The notes below the pieces were generated by a model that was not told where the DNA came from, ran no database searches, and saw only the letters and a list, made by a program, of their open reading frames with translations. A stretch of DNA of 64,000 bases from Aspidiotus rigidus (lineage: Eukaryota > Arthropoda > Insecta > Hemiptera > Diaspididae): assembly GCA_035079385.1 (NCBI GenBank), contig JAVHKY010000013.1, positions 3,348,001 through 3,412,000 on the forward strand. Direction: 5' to 3'. Of the stretch, positions 25,159 to 36,260 are shown in pieces. A program made the position numbers and the translations under genes. Position 1 is the first letter of the stretch. Each line of letters opens with the position of its first letter.

Positions 25159-27989
25159 CTGTAATGCAAACAAAACGAAACAACAAATTATTATACTTGC
25201 GTACATAGAAATAAATACGAATTGTATTATATCGTATGAAAATACACTTGGTATAAGAAAAAAAAAAAAAAAAAAAAAACTGGTATCGAGTCCTAGCTAG
25301 AAAGAGAGAGAAAAAAATTTGGGCTTCATTCATTAAACGTTTGTAGGCCATACAAACGACGACAGTTCGCAGGTCTAGATAAACCTTACACAAATTTTCA
25401 AAGTTGTCGAAGAAAATTCAGGTAGCACTTCTAATTGAAATTTAAAATATCGAAATGGTCAAACCTCTGCATACACACGATACGCATAACTTATAAAAGC
25501 GTTATTATGTTGTACAGAAGAATTTTTAAACGTTCTCGTCATTAACTTTTTCTTTCTTTCTCACTTCGTTTCAAGAACTTCCCGTCGTACCTCGACACCT
25601 ATTACACAGACATCAGTGTTAGTGTGTACCTTGAAGAAGATTTTGAAAATACAGTATACTTGCACGTGATCATATTTATGAAAATGTTACCTAACGCGTT
25701 ATTTCCTGCGTTTTTTTTTTTCATTCTTTCTTTCTTTCTTCTCTGTTTAAATTTTTCGACCGATAGTTAGACGTCGTTCGAAGTATACAGTGAAAATTAT
25801 AATTATCGTACGAGGTATATATTATAGACATCGGTGTATCCTTGAAAACCCATTCCGCTACCCAGTTCGTACTACGTTTTCCAGAAAGACGACAAATTTT
25901 TCTCACATCTCCTCACCGTACGAAACGTGCTTTCCACGCCTTCGCACGCTTTATCCGTTACTTTATCTCGTTATTTTAAAAATAGCCTCGTCTCGAGAAA
26001 AAATATGTGATACAATATAAAGTGGAAAAAAGCGGCAACAGGGACACGGCTACAGTAACAGATATATGCTGAACAGTATGCAATAAACACAGTCCATGTA
26101 TGACAACCTGTTCTCGTGGTATTATATCCATATGTTGTAACGATTCACTGAGTCGACTCTTTTTCATATTTTATACTTCTCTCTCTTCCTGGAAAGAAAA
26201 TATTATGCGATAACGTTACACACTAGGATGCGTATATTATGGAGGAACGGAAAAGGGGGGAGGAAACTGTCATTTTAATACGTTTTACCCAAACCTTCGC
26301 AACAGTCTCCGCAGTCTCGCACACCATCATCCTGCATTATAAATCATGGTCCGTTAGTTAGTACTCTCTTTTCTCTCTATCTTCGCTTCTTCCGTACCTC
26401 TCGAATAGAAACGTATTACTACCATTTCCCTACAGGGTTACCTAAATGGACACTTAAGTCAAGATTGTTGTGTAAGACGCAATAGACGTATTACGCGGTG
26501 AACTAAAAACCACCCCTTCGGAAAGCAACAACAACAAACTCGGCTCGGGTATAAGCAATTATAGACATCATCATCGCATCAACGCGCGGGTAGTACAAGT
26601 ATCTAGAAACACACTGTGTTATGATGATGCTGCAGTCAGACCTCTGCATATAAACCCACCGAAAACATGTTCAACATTCCATCAGCATAATGTTCCATAG
26701 GGCGTTGGTTGATAAAAAAAATGTAGTAATAGAACTCATCTCTACACCGAAGACTAGTTTCGTTCTCTCCGGTTCTCTACACACGGTAATAGTTTTGTCC
26801 GTTTTTTTTTCTCTCTCTCTATCTTTTTTTTCTCAATAAGATACTTTGAAAAATAATATTCAAAGGCAACCGAATAATATTTGAAAGTTCAAAAATTCCT
26901 GTCTGCACTGGAACCCAGAAAAAGCGAGGCGTACAATGCACACAAATTTGTCGGTCTTGTTAAGTATTCGAAAAGCAGGTCGCTCTAGCTCTTTAAAATT
27001 TATCCCAGTTCCTCATATAAGTAGGCTTATGTTCCAAAACGCGGCAATAGCACACCAGCAGTCAGTAACAGACTGTTCACCGAATAATGTTTATATACTC
27101 TATAAAAATACTTCATAGTTGACAAGCGAGGAAGCAAGGTGATTTCCAAGAGGGTCGGTTATTCACAGGAAGCACGTTCGCGAGAACTATAGCCGAAGTA
27201 ATTTTATACACCTGAGAAAAATTAGCGATAATAATCCAAGGAGAGGGAATTTTGTTTTTGTAAATGTTATATGAATTCAGAGATTAAAAGTCTATCTAGA
27301 CTTACGAAGTTGAAGATCGATGCGTCAGATCAAACCACGCCTCATAATAAAATAAAAACCGCAATCTTGATATAATTCTAGAATTTTCTACAAGGAAAAG
27401 CCAGCTTGTCTATCATGATATCAGCCTTTATTTCAAACCTAGACTCGAGAAAGTTCTCTTCTGTTGAGATTAACGTATTGAGGACGAGATGTGAGTAGAA
27501 ATTTGAAAAATCGAGACTATTATCTTATGTATCAACTATAATGATGAGTTAACACCAACGAGTACTTTTGAAACCATTACTACAGTATCAGGAGGCAAAA
27601 TTGTAGAACCTCGCAGCTTCTTTCTTTCGCTGTTCGGAGGTTGGTTTCATTAACTGTGTTAATTGAAATAAACGGAAGCCTATTTCATGGAGACCTTTAG
27701 GTTTTTTCACATCACTTTTAGTTGTTTTTACTTCTTCTTTTGTTCAGGGCTTTAAATTAAGTCGTTTTCTAATGCAACCAAATACAGGTTGACGTAATTG
27801 AAATAAGGACATGCATTTTGAAAAATCTTGAAGGATATCAAAAGAAAGGAGGGGGGGGTGGTCAAGCCAAATCTTACGATATCTTACATAGCCTCGAATG
27901 AGGCGGAGGAGGGGTGCCAAAAATCGATATTTATGGACGCTTCCAAATTTTTTCGTATCTCTTTCCTCACATTCTTTCTTTGCGACAAG

Positions 27990-29482
27990 TTTCATTTGTT
28001 CCCTCGAGTTTCCTGAACCATAGCTCTTAATTCCAAAACTTGCGAGTTCGCCTACCCCTCTCACCCCCCACAAAGAAACCCTAGGAATCTGCGAGTTCCA
28101 GAAGTCCTAAATCCTGGCCCTGAAGGAGGCGTCCTTAAATTAGTGAGACTTTTTTTTTTTTTTTTTGGGGGGGGTCCAGCCGAGTCTTACAAAAACTCAA
28201 GTGAGGGAGAGGGGGTGCCGAACAATCTCACGTAATCTTTTTCTCACACAAACGCATTCTAAAATATTGCTAAACTGGCTTAAATTTAATAAGCACAGAT
28301 AAACGTATTTAAAGCAAAAATACACATTTCGGAAAATCTCACGCGAGATAAGACGAAGTCAAGGCGATAGCTCACCAAGAGGGGAGGGAGGGGGTCGAAA
28401 AATCACAAAAATCGCCTCACGTAATTTATGGACGCCTCCTAATTCCAAAAACTCACGGGTTCTTTAACGGGGTTAAACAAGGGGTGGCAGGGAACCTGTT
28501 TTATGGAGCACAGGGATCTGAAAAATGTATAGATTGTGATGTCACTACCCTGACCTATGACGACATCAAATTGTGACGTCACAGGCTTGCTTTTTGGAGC
28601 TATACATATGATAGGAGAAGAACTTAGAAAAATGTCGATCTCCGAGTTATATAGGACAGGAGGTCGACCTCTAAATGACCTTGACGGACGGCGGATATTT
28701 TTTTCGAAAAACCCCTCTATAAAACAGGTTCCCTATTTTATTCGCGAATTCACACCACCCTGTGGTAATCCTATATACTGTATCTCCTCTCTGCCTTCAT
28801 AATGAACTATGATGTCATGACATGGTGACGTCACCAGCCGTCAATCCGAAGCCTCCTCCAACTATGGCAACGTCAGTGGCTGACGTCATCGATCGCGACT
28901 CCGAGCGATTTTGAAATTTGCGAATTCAATCCACCTCCCCTAATCCTTGCAATTTAGAAGTGGTTTAGTATAGGCTTAGGACTTATATTAGGTTAGGTTT
29001 CATAAGGCTAACAGTAGGCCCAGGGAGGCTGAAGATAAGTACCCCAGTTCTGAAGTCTGAAAGTATAAAGTCATCAGCCGTGACTCGGAGGCCTGGTATG
29101 AGGGAGACTGCTGAAAGGCTTACGAGCGGAGTTAGCGATTCCGAGAATAGAAGATAGTAAGGAAGAAAGAGACCTCAAGCTGATGACGTCATAACCATCC
29201 ATGATGGCTGCCCGTAGCGTCATCAGCATTCATAGTGTTGCTTATGAGCGAAGAGAGTGATCTGAGAATGAAAGAGAGTTAGGAAGAGAGGGAGCCCAAG
29301 TGCTGATGACGTCATAGGCAGCCGTCACGGGTATATATGATATTAGTCCGAAAACAGGACGTACGCCTCTGTGAGAGAAATTCACAAGCTAGGTCATATG
29401 ATTTCATTACGTAGCAGGTGTGGACTTGAAATCATTTACAAGTAGAAATGAACATTGAAGCTAGGAAATCTCTTCTTTTCTT
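27990..29482 (-). repeat. Mosaic TGACGTCA repeat, copy C, inverted, with nested TIR element
   Basis: Read on the minus strand it follows copies A and B: AAGAGATTTCCTAGC, CTCACAGAGGCGTACG, TGACGTCATCA clusters (about 29304, 29184), TTCTATTCTCGGAATC, GTTTCATAAGG-type blocks, TATACTAAACCAC, a TATATAACTCGGAGATCG short repeat, GTGACGTCAC, AAACAGGTTCCCTG, the intact TTAA site and minisatellite units. A TIR element interrupts a minisatellite unit at 28125-28439. It is the most complete copy and shows that the short-repeat, TGACGTCA and minisatellite parts travel as one family. Confidence 0.85.
28125..28439 (+). mobile_element. TIR element family (CATAAATTACGTGAGG), copy 3, 315 bp, nested
   Basis: Ends are GGAGGCGTCC and GGACGCCTCC, followed inward by TTAAATTAGTGAG and CTCACGTAATTTAT. 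Relative to copy 2 it lacks the stretch between AAACTGGCTTAAATTTAATAA and the AAGCACAGATAAACGT block. Compared with the uninterrupted minisatellite unit near 7650, the insertion split CTGGCCCCTAATTCC; TAA follows the right end and GAA precedes the left, consistent with a 3-bp target duplication carrying one mutation. Confidence 0.88.
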
Positions 29483-29847
29483 CTATGTATCTTAAATCTC
29501 TTTTTCAAACGGTATGGCGAGAACTGACTGGAAAAAAGGTATTGAAGTCAATGCCAGTCATCTCCTGACTAGTAATTAATTCAATTTGTCAATGTTCTTA
29601 ACTCCAAAGGATTCGTGATGATGACCTAAGGCTCGCGGGGTATAAAGATGTATCCAAACGCCTCAGGTTGCTGCAAGAATTCTCTACCTTTTGTGTACGT
29701 TACTCGTATTATAGATTATCACAGAGATAAAAAATCTGAATTTTCATGGTTTTACGGTTTTCTATTGGATTTTGAAGGCAGTAGACTCATTATATTCGGG
29801 CAACTGGTCTATCCAAAAGTACAATCATAATATTTTCAAACACTTAC

Positions 29848-29950
29848 CTATTGGTCCCGGAAAATTTCTTCGTTTTTGGTCTTTTCATATCAAATTTGAG
29901 ATCATTATTTATAACGACTGGTCGAATAGACGCGTAGCCGTGTTCAGCTT
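29848..29950 (-). CDS. MXD: MXD-like repressor, exon 2: EAEHGYAS block and basic linker
   Basis: On the minus strand, CTTTCCAG precedes AA GCT GAA CAC GGC TAC GCG TCT, which with the last G of exon 1 gives EAEHGYAS, the signature just after the Sin3-interaction helix in MXD proteins. Thirty-three full codons follow the split Glu, through IRPVVINNDLKFD and the NLS-like MKRPKTKK to FSGTN, ending AG before donor GTAAGTG. The AG joins the G of exon 3 as Arg. The exon is 103 nt, phase 1 in and phase 2 out. The usual Met-Leu-Pro after EAEHGYAS reads Ile-Arg-Pro here. Confidence 0.93.
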
Positions 29951-31325
29951 CTGGAAAGAAAAAACAAATATATCAAATTTTTGGACTGTGCAGTCTCCAT
30001 AGATAGATCGATGGAGGTATTACGCGTTTCCTAATACAATAGGTTATATTAGCATCAATTAACCATACGTGTCACAACGGATAATAGTACATATATACAC
30101 TCTGATGGTGATGCCAAGTGAATAACTCGACCGTAAGATAATTAGGGGCCTTTTTGAAAACCTCTATACAACAAAAGATCCGGAAACGAATAAATTATAA
30201 TTCTATTTTCCATCATCATCATCAGAAGCTAAGTTCGTTTTATTTTTTCGTCTGCATCCGGGATATGCGTTAACTTCTCACCACACATCACAAGCACAAT
30301 GTAAACAAATTTCGTTCATTTTCCAATACATGGTATACACGATACTTGCGAGCTATAGGCAAATGGGTATTCCGCCATCACTGATTACAGTTCGGAATTC
30401 ATAATTCAGTACATAACACCCTCTTTTTTATTTTCATAACCGCGGGTGAAGTAAAGTCGATATTCTACACACTTTTACACGACGTATTATATTTGTACAG
30501 ATCTCGACATTCCCAGCTGACTGTGACGGACTTATTCATGGTTCGGTTGAAAATTATACGTTATACCGCATATATGTAAACAGAAACGTACACAATCATA
30601 ATACTCGTGTAACGACTCGAATTTTTGATTTTTATCGCCATAATGCAGAAAAAGGGATAGACTCATCCACATCGATAGCTAGATGAGGTGCGTGGCAGGA
30701 TCGTACTACTATAATATAGGAACAAATTCTTCCTATCATTAATAATTATTATATTATGTACCAGACAAACCCTCGACTACAGTTCAGCATACCTGTATAA
30801 CATTTCATCAAAATTCAATCCGACACGACCTTGGACTGACAGTGCAAAATTGTTTTCTTTCAAATTTAGATTATACGAAAGCGAAATTTTGTGCGGCTGC
30901 TTTGAAAATTTTTTCGAGAGTAATGATTCAACGTCATGCACGCTGACGCAGCGATCAAACAGATATTGTTGTTCTGAGTAACCGCGCGAACTGCGGAGGC
31001 AATACGTTCCAATTTATTTTCGAAACGACGCATTTTATCCCCGAGGAACATAGAAATTTCATAGCCCAAAGTATGCGCGTGCTTGTAAGGAGTGATGGAG
31101 CTATAAAAATTAATACTGGCGTTAACAAAAATGAAAACAAATAAAAAGCTAATGCTTCACAGCTACATCGGCACGAATCGCTTTATACGAGATGACAGAT
31201 TATGATTTGAATCAATCCTCTGCAACTGGGGAGATGATGAGGTATATTACTTCATTATTGGTAATTAAAACAAGTGCAAAGTTTCTAGCATAAAAACTCA
31301 CAAATGATCACATGCACTTCTGTTA

Positions 31326-32483
31326 CAGTCAAGACCCGAAATTAGTAGATTATAAAATTGGCTTGTCAAAACTAGTTTCTCCAAATGATTTCAATCACAA
31401 CTAGTTTCAACGAGCTGTTACTGACGGTTTTAATTTTTCAATAAATTATAATTTTAGCAGAAATGAGTTCATTTGGAGACTCTTCGTAAGGTACCACCTG
31501 TATGTGGTGGGGGAGCCCACGCAGAGTGTGTCGCCTGTTCTCTGGCTGTAGCTTGTACCGAGCTATGGCCTCGCAGCGCGTTGGCGGGTTTGTGGATGGG
31601 GTGACAGGCGAGGGTGCGGTACAGATTGAATGAGTGTGGAGAAGAATGAATGAAGAGACCTGGTTCTGACGCCATAGACTAGGCCGATCATCTGGTTTGT
31701 ATGTCGGCAGACCACGTAGGATGCGACCTGAAGCCTGTCTCGCACAGTTAGGGTCCGGGTGTGTTGACTGGGCCAATTCCCTAGGATGCGCCGCTGAACC
31801 TACAACAGCTTGTGCCGCCCGGGTGCAGATTGGGTTTGCCCCTGGTGGGCGTCTGCATGATGCTTGTTGACTAAGCTGTGTTGCTGGGGCACTGTACTTG
31901 AAAGCTGAATAAGAAATTAGTGTGGTGTTGCCTTCACTTTTCTGTCTGCATCTGGTCGGTTTGGTAGGGTCGTCGTTTGGTAGTACGCAGTTGCTGGGGC
32001 GTAGGTGGGACGTTGTAACAGAGAGTACTAGGAGAAGGAAACTCTGAGGCTAACTAAACCACAGAGACGGAAACTTTACACATTAATAAAAACCACCTGT
32101 CTGCTTGCAGGTTAGGGTATGAAGTCAGAAGACAACCTCGACAGAACAGTGACACCTACATTAGGATTCATGTATGGGGTTATGTACTGCTTTCTTAGCT
32201 TGCCATGTTTTGCGGATTGGATTTACCCCTCTACTTTACACTAGTCAAAACTAGTTTTGCCTGATTGCTATCATTGCTCCACTGTTCACTAGTTAATTCT
32301 ATTTTTCACTGGTAAAAACTAGTTTTAACAGAAATTACTTCACTTAGAACTAATTCTAACGTTAATTGAGGGTTCCACTTTATTCTAGAATTCATGAGTT
32401 AAAACTAGTTGTGACTGAAATCATTATGGGAAACTAGTTTTGACTAAAGAATTCTAGAATTTACTGACTTCGGGTTTCAACTG
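31326..32483. mobile_element. Tc1-like TIR element, 1158 bp, non-autonomous
   Basis: Flanked by TA (31324-31325, 32484-32485). Left end CAGTCAAGACCCGAAATTAG; right end, complemented, CAGTTGAAACCCGAAGTCAG. Inverted similarity continues about 95 bp, including GTCAAAACTAGTTTC and ATGATTTCA(A/G)TCACAACTAG. ACTAGT occurs twice near the left end (31371, 31400) and six times near the right (32240-32438), mostly as AAAACTAGTTTT. CAGT ends with a TA target are the Tc1/mariner pattern. No recognisable DDE transposase is inside; the core is GC-richer than its surroundings. Confidence 0.82.
31438..32049 (-). CDS. Unidentified 203-codon open frame inside the Tc1-like element
   Basis: The minus strand is open from just after TAG (32052-32050) to a stop at 31438-31440. 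No ATG occurs in the upstream half, so it would need a splice acceptor; CCTCAG lies at its upstream edge. Composition is Pro, Thr, Ser, Arg, Gln and Cys rich. Landmarks are SQQASCRRPPGANPICTRAA, GRILRGLPTYKPDDRPSLWR and RRHTLRGLPHH, the last two sharing an LRGLP word about 85 residues apart. I do not recognise it, and it lacks transposase motifs. The frame is long for chance, but the G-rich opposite strand lowers stop frequency, so it may be non-coding. Confidence 0.3.
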   Translation of the reverse strand, partial: PQSFLLLVLSVTTSHLRPSNCVLPNDDPTKPTRCRQKSEGNTTLISYSAFKYSAPATQLSQQASCRRPPGANPICTRAAQAVVGSAAHPRELAQSTHPDPNCARQASGRILRGLPTYKPDDRPSLWRQNQVSSFILLHTHSICTAPSPVTPSTNPPTRCEAIARYKLQPENRRHTLRGLPHHIQVVPYEESPNELISAKIIIY

Positions 32484-35400
32484 TAACTCATCGATGCAAG
32501 AACTTGCTACTCAACAATTTTGGACGATGGACGGGATATCAGCTTTAGGTGAAGAAATCAACTCACGACAAACTCGTTTTTCCACTCGAGCTCCTCTCAT
32601 TATATTTTCCACTTCTTCAACTTCCTCTTATTGAGCATAGCCACACTACCTTTATACTTAACCTCTTCCTCTTCATCTGTGTGATCAATAATCATACAAA
32701 ACGCCTTGCTTTGAAAACGGAGAGAAAGTTGAACACTAATCCACTAATCTTTCGTACATGAGTAGGTGCACTCATTCATATAGATGGTATATAAACTATT
32801 TTGTATCCTAATTGAGTTGTTCGTCGATTCTCTTCCTCTTATACGACTCATTTTTAGAAAAAAACATTAAACAGAGAACCTTTTTTCTTGAAGAATGTCT
32901 AGCGTTCGGCGTATGGAATGTTGTGACTTTCATACGACCTCGACAGAATTTATAAAAGTTTCGAGCGCTGAATCCTCATAAAGAAAGGATTCGAAAAACT
33001 TTCGCTGTTGGGCTGGAAATGTAAGACGTGAGACTATCGAGCTGTGAATCCGTATGGGAGGCGGGGATCCGGGCCGTCATTTTGGCGGGGGGGGGGGGGG
33101 AATACCTTGAACGTAAACTGTCAACGGGTATATCTGAAGGGATTGACCCCTACCGCACAGAAAAATATTCCTCTCAGCCACCCCCCCCCCCTGGATCAGC
33201 GCCTTGTATAGACATCGAATTTCACTGATGGGTTAGATGAAGTCTCTGCGAAAGGCTCTGCTGACTGTAAGATTTTGCTTAAGCTCTTTGACAGAAAGGA
33301 AATGGACTTCAAAAATTACAATATCTCAACCTCCGAAGATTCGGAAAAATTTTCGCACAGTAGCATGAGATGTGAAATTTCAGAAAATTTCGAAAATTGA
33401 GGTGTGAAAGGGAGAATGTCCTGAAAAATAACTCAGGGCGCAAGGACATAAATATATACCACTTAATTTTGACTACGTTTTTTTCCTCTAAGTGGATGAA
33501 ATGCCACTTCGTAGAAAACACTTCATCAATTTTTGCGAACGAAAAAAAACTGTGTTTTTTACACAGCAGTTGTGATATCTTTTATCAGAAATATAACCTC
33601 ATATATTTATACTTCTTCTGCACTATTGATATTGCATTCGTTTGAAATAAGTAGTGCATTCTCTACAGTGGCACACATCTGACACATTATATCAATGTAT
33701 TAGAGTCCTAGGAGAAGAAGAATATTTTTGAGATAATTTAGCTTTAAAATTACACTTCAGACAAACTGACGAAAAAACAAAATATTCTCTCAAGTCACCT
33801 CTACTCGAGGGCAGACTGAATTCAAGGACTCTTAATGAAATTCTGCGAATTCAACGTAGATAGGTAACTCAAAAAATAACGAGAATTGCACTTCAAGCCA
33901 TAACCAGCTAAGTACACCGAACAGATAGGTATAGGAATAAAATCGAAATTTCAGGAGGGTTTAATCTATATTCAGTAACGCCTCTAGACTCCTCGGTAAT
34001 TTCACAGGAACGATCTACCCGTCTGCAACGGCATATATACATAATGGAAACCGAAATGAGATTTAAATCGAGTTAGTACAGGAAATTCAAAAATTTCGAT
34101 AGAGGGTTTCGCCGATGAAAACTCATCGAGTCGAAAACGGAAATTGAAGATTCGAGGAGGAGAACTGATGGGAACATTTACGTTCGTTCCGACACCATAC
34201 GCCGCTGACACGCTTCGTTTACGATGAGTCATTCGAACTTGAAACTGTAGCACGAATAGACAAGATGATGTACGTTCAAAATTCAAATTCATGTATACTT
34301 TACATAAACCGTGTACTGAGAGTCCCTAAATTGCTTCTGCATAATTGTTCGCACGAATTAATCAGTATAATTTTGACCTTATTTACAAACTGCGCTTTAA
34401 TTCATGTTACCTTATTTTGAACAAAAATACGAGTATATTTGGGAACTCATCTCTCGAATCGATGTCTTGTATGTATCAAAAGAATTTCTATTAAACGTTT
34501 CAATCTCTCTGCTTGATCAAGAAAACTCCGAAACGCATGAACGCAGACTACGGGCCATAAAGATGGGAAAAAAAGGTACAATCTTGACAATCGAAAGCGA
34601 GGTCAAGAAACTGGTATTGGATCCGAAGATGGTTTTTGAAGTTTTGGGACCGAATTCGTCTCGGCCTGAATCGTCTCAGTAAAAATAGGAGAGAAGATAG
34701 CGAAGAACAAGAGCTTGAGAAAACAACAGTTGGAATTTCGAGATGAGGAACTTCGCTTGACAAATAACATCAGCCAACCAGAGAACAAAAAAACAAAAAT
34801 TTCGAAAGAAGACGTAAAAATAAATATTACGTACACCGTAGTATCGGATTCGCATAAGACGCACCCGGTAGAATTACGTTTTTTACGACTTTCTGCAGAC
34901 TGCTAACAGTAATATGAGTAGCTCGTCCAAAGTCACAGCTCGTAGTTTATGATGACTCATTGAAGTTAGGGGAGAGTGTACGAGCATGTGTACACACACG
35001 AAATGCCGTACCTACCGAGATTACGTCGCGATAAACGATCGTACCATATGGGATTATGAATGGAATTTTTGTAAACGTTCCGTCCAACATTGATAGGCTT
35101 TCTCAACGTCCTCACATACAGCGACGAGCGAAGAAAAACATATTTTTGTACGGTCGTGCACGTGATTTCGAAACAAGCGCACTAGCGCACTAATAACCAC
35201 ATAATTGATGATCACGGAGTCAGATTTTTAATACTATGTCGCAAAATAGAGGATAATTAATCACAGCATGGTAATTGCTAAATGTATTGGGCACGCAAAG
35301 AGGAGAAGAATTGTAAGTTATGGGGAATGGAGTATACGAGAAACTCGCGAACGAGCATACGAATGTGATTTCCGCAATCCGCATTCCTTATGAATCCTTT

Positions 35401-35779
35401 TCAGACCTCCCAAAAACAAGCAACATACCTTGGTTCTCATTTTTCCAAGAATCACCCATACTGGCCGCCTTCTCATTTCACGTACCATTCTCTCCAGCAG
35501 CACCAGAGCGCTTTTTGAATGTAATTTCGGCAACCTAAATATCTTTCATATCTTCTCTATCTCCCTAAATCAAGCTCAACTTTTTTCTGGGAGTCACACA
35601 TACTACATACCAATATTTTCAGTCGCATCATTGGCTGCTTTTGGAAAAAAAAATCCAGATGCCAAATAGCGCAAATTCTGCAATAGCAGCGGGGAACCCG
35701 CAAGTTCCGCGCCCCGCGACAAAAGAAGTACTTAAAATTTGCTTGCGCGGACCTTTTTTCAAAGGTCGAAATTTTTCTT

Positions 35780-36260
35780 TATTCCTTCCCATCATGCATA
35801 GCTCGGAAATCTAAGTTTGTAAGCCTCCCTCCAAGCATATATAGCTCGGGAGTCGAAACTTTTTCAAGTCTCCCTCTTATCATATACATATAGCTTGGAA
35901 ATCAAAATTTTTCCAAGTCCTACTCCCATTACATACAGGTTGGAAAAATAGGTCAGTCTTGTGACGTCACCATCACAATCTGAAGACGTCATAGAACATT
36001 TTTTTTCCCAAGTCCCCCTCCTATCATGTATATCTCGGAGGCCGAAACCTGTTCCAAGTTTCACTACTATCTTATATAGCTTGGAGGATGGGGCCTGTAA
36101 CGTCACAGTTTGATGATGTTTGGAAGTAAAAATTTTTCCAAATCCCCTCGCATCATGTATAACTCGGATATTAAAATGTCTAAGTCCCCCTCTTAATATA
36201 CATACATAACATATACATATATAGCTCGGAAGTCTAAATTTGTTCAAGTCCCCTGTAACC
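35780..36260 (+). repeat. TATATAGCTCGG short-repeat array, about eight units
   Basis: Units of roughly 50-70 bp read (T)CCAAGTCCCCCTCCTATCAT then ATATAGCTCGGAAGTC then (G)AAATTTTT. Clear units fall near 35795, 35838, 35880, 35925, 36007, 36060, 36140 and 36215. TGACGTCAC and AGACGTCAT words sit between units near 35965 and 35985. Confidence 0.8.

Larger units (their letters stand above)
25159..29847 (-). other. MXD-like gene intron 2 (4.7 kb)
   Basis: Bounded on the minus strand by GTAAGTG (29847) and GCATTACAG (25159), phase 2. It contains an A-run of about 23 at 25258, AT-rich sequence with no recognised exon, and the inverted mosaic repeat at 27990-29482. Confidence 0.88.

Noticed and set aside
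34404..34906. Two consecutive Lys/Glu-rich plus frames
   Set aside because: They look protein-like but no family could be named, there is a stop between them and no splice pair joins them convincingly.
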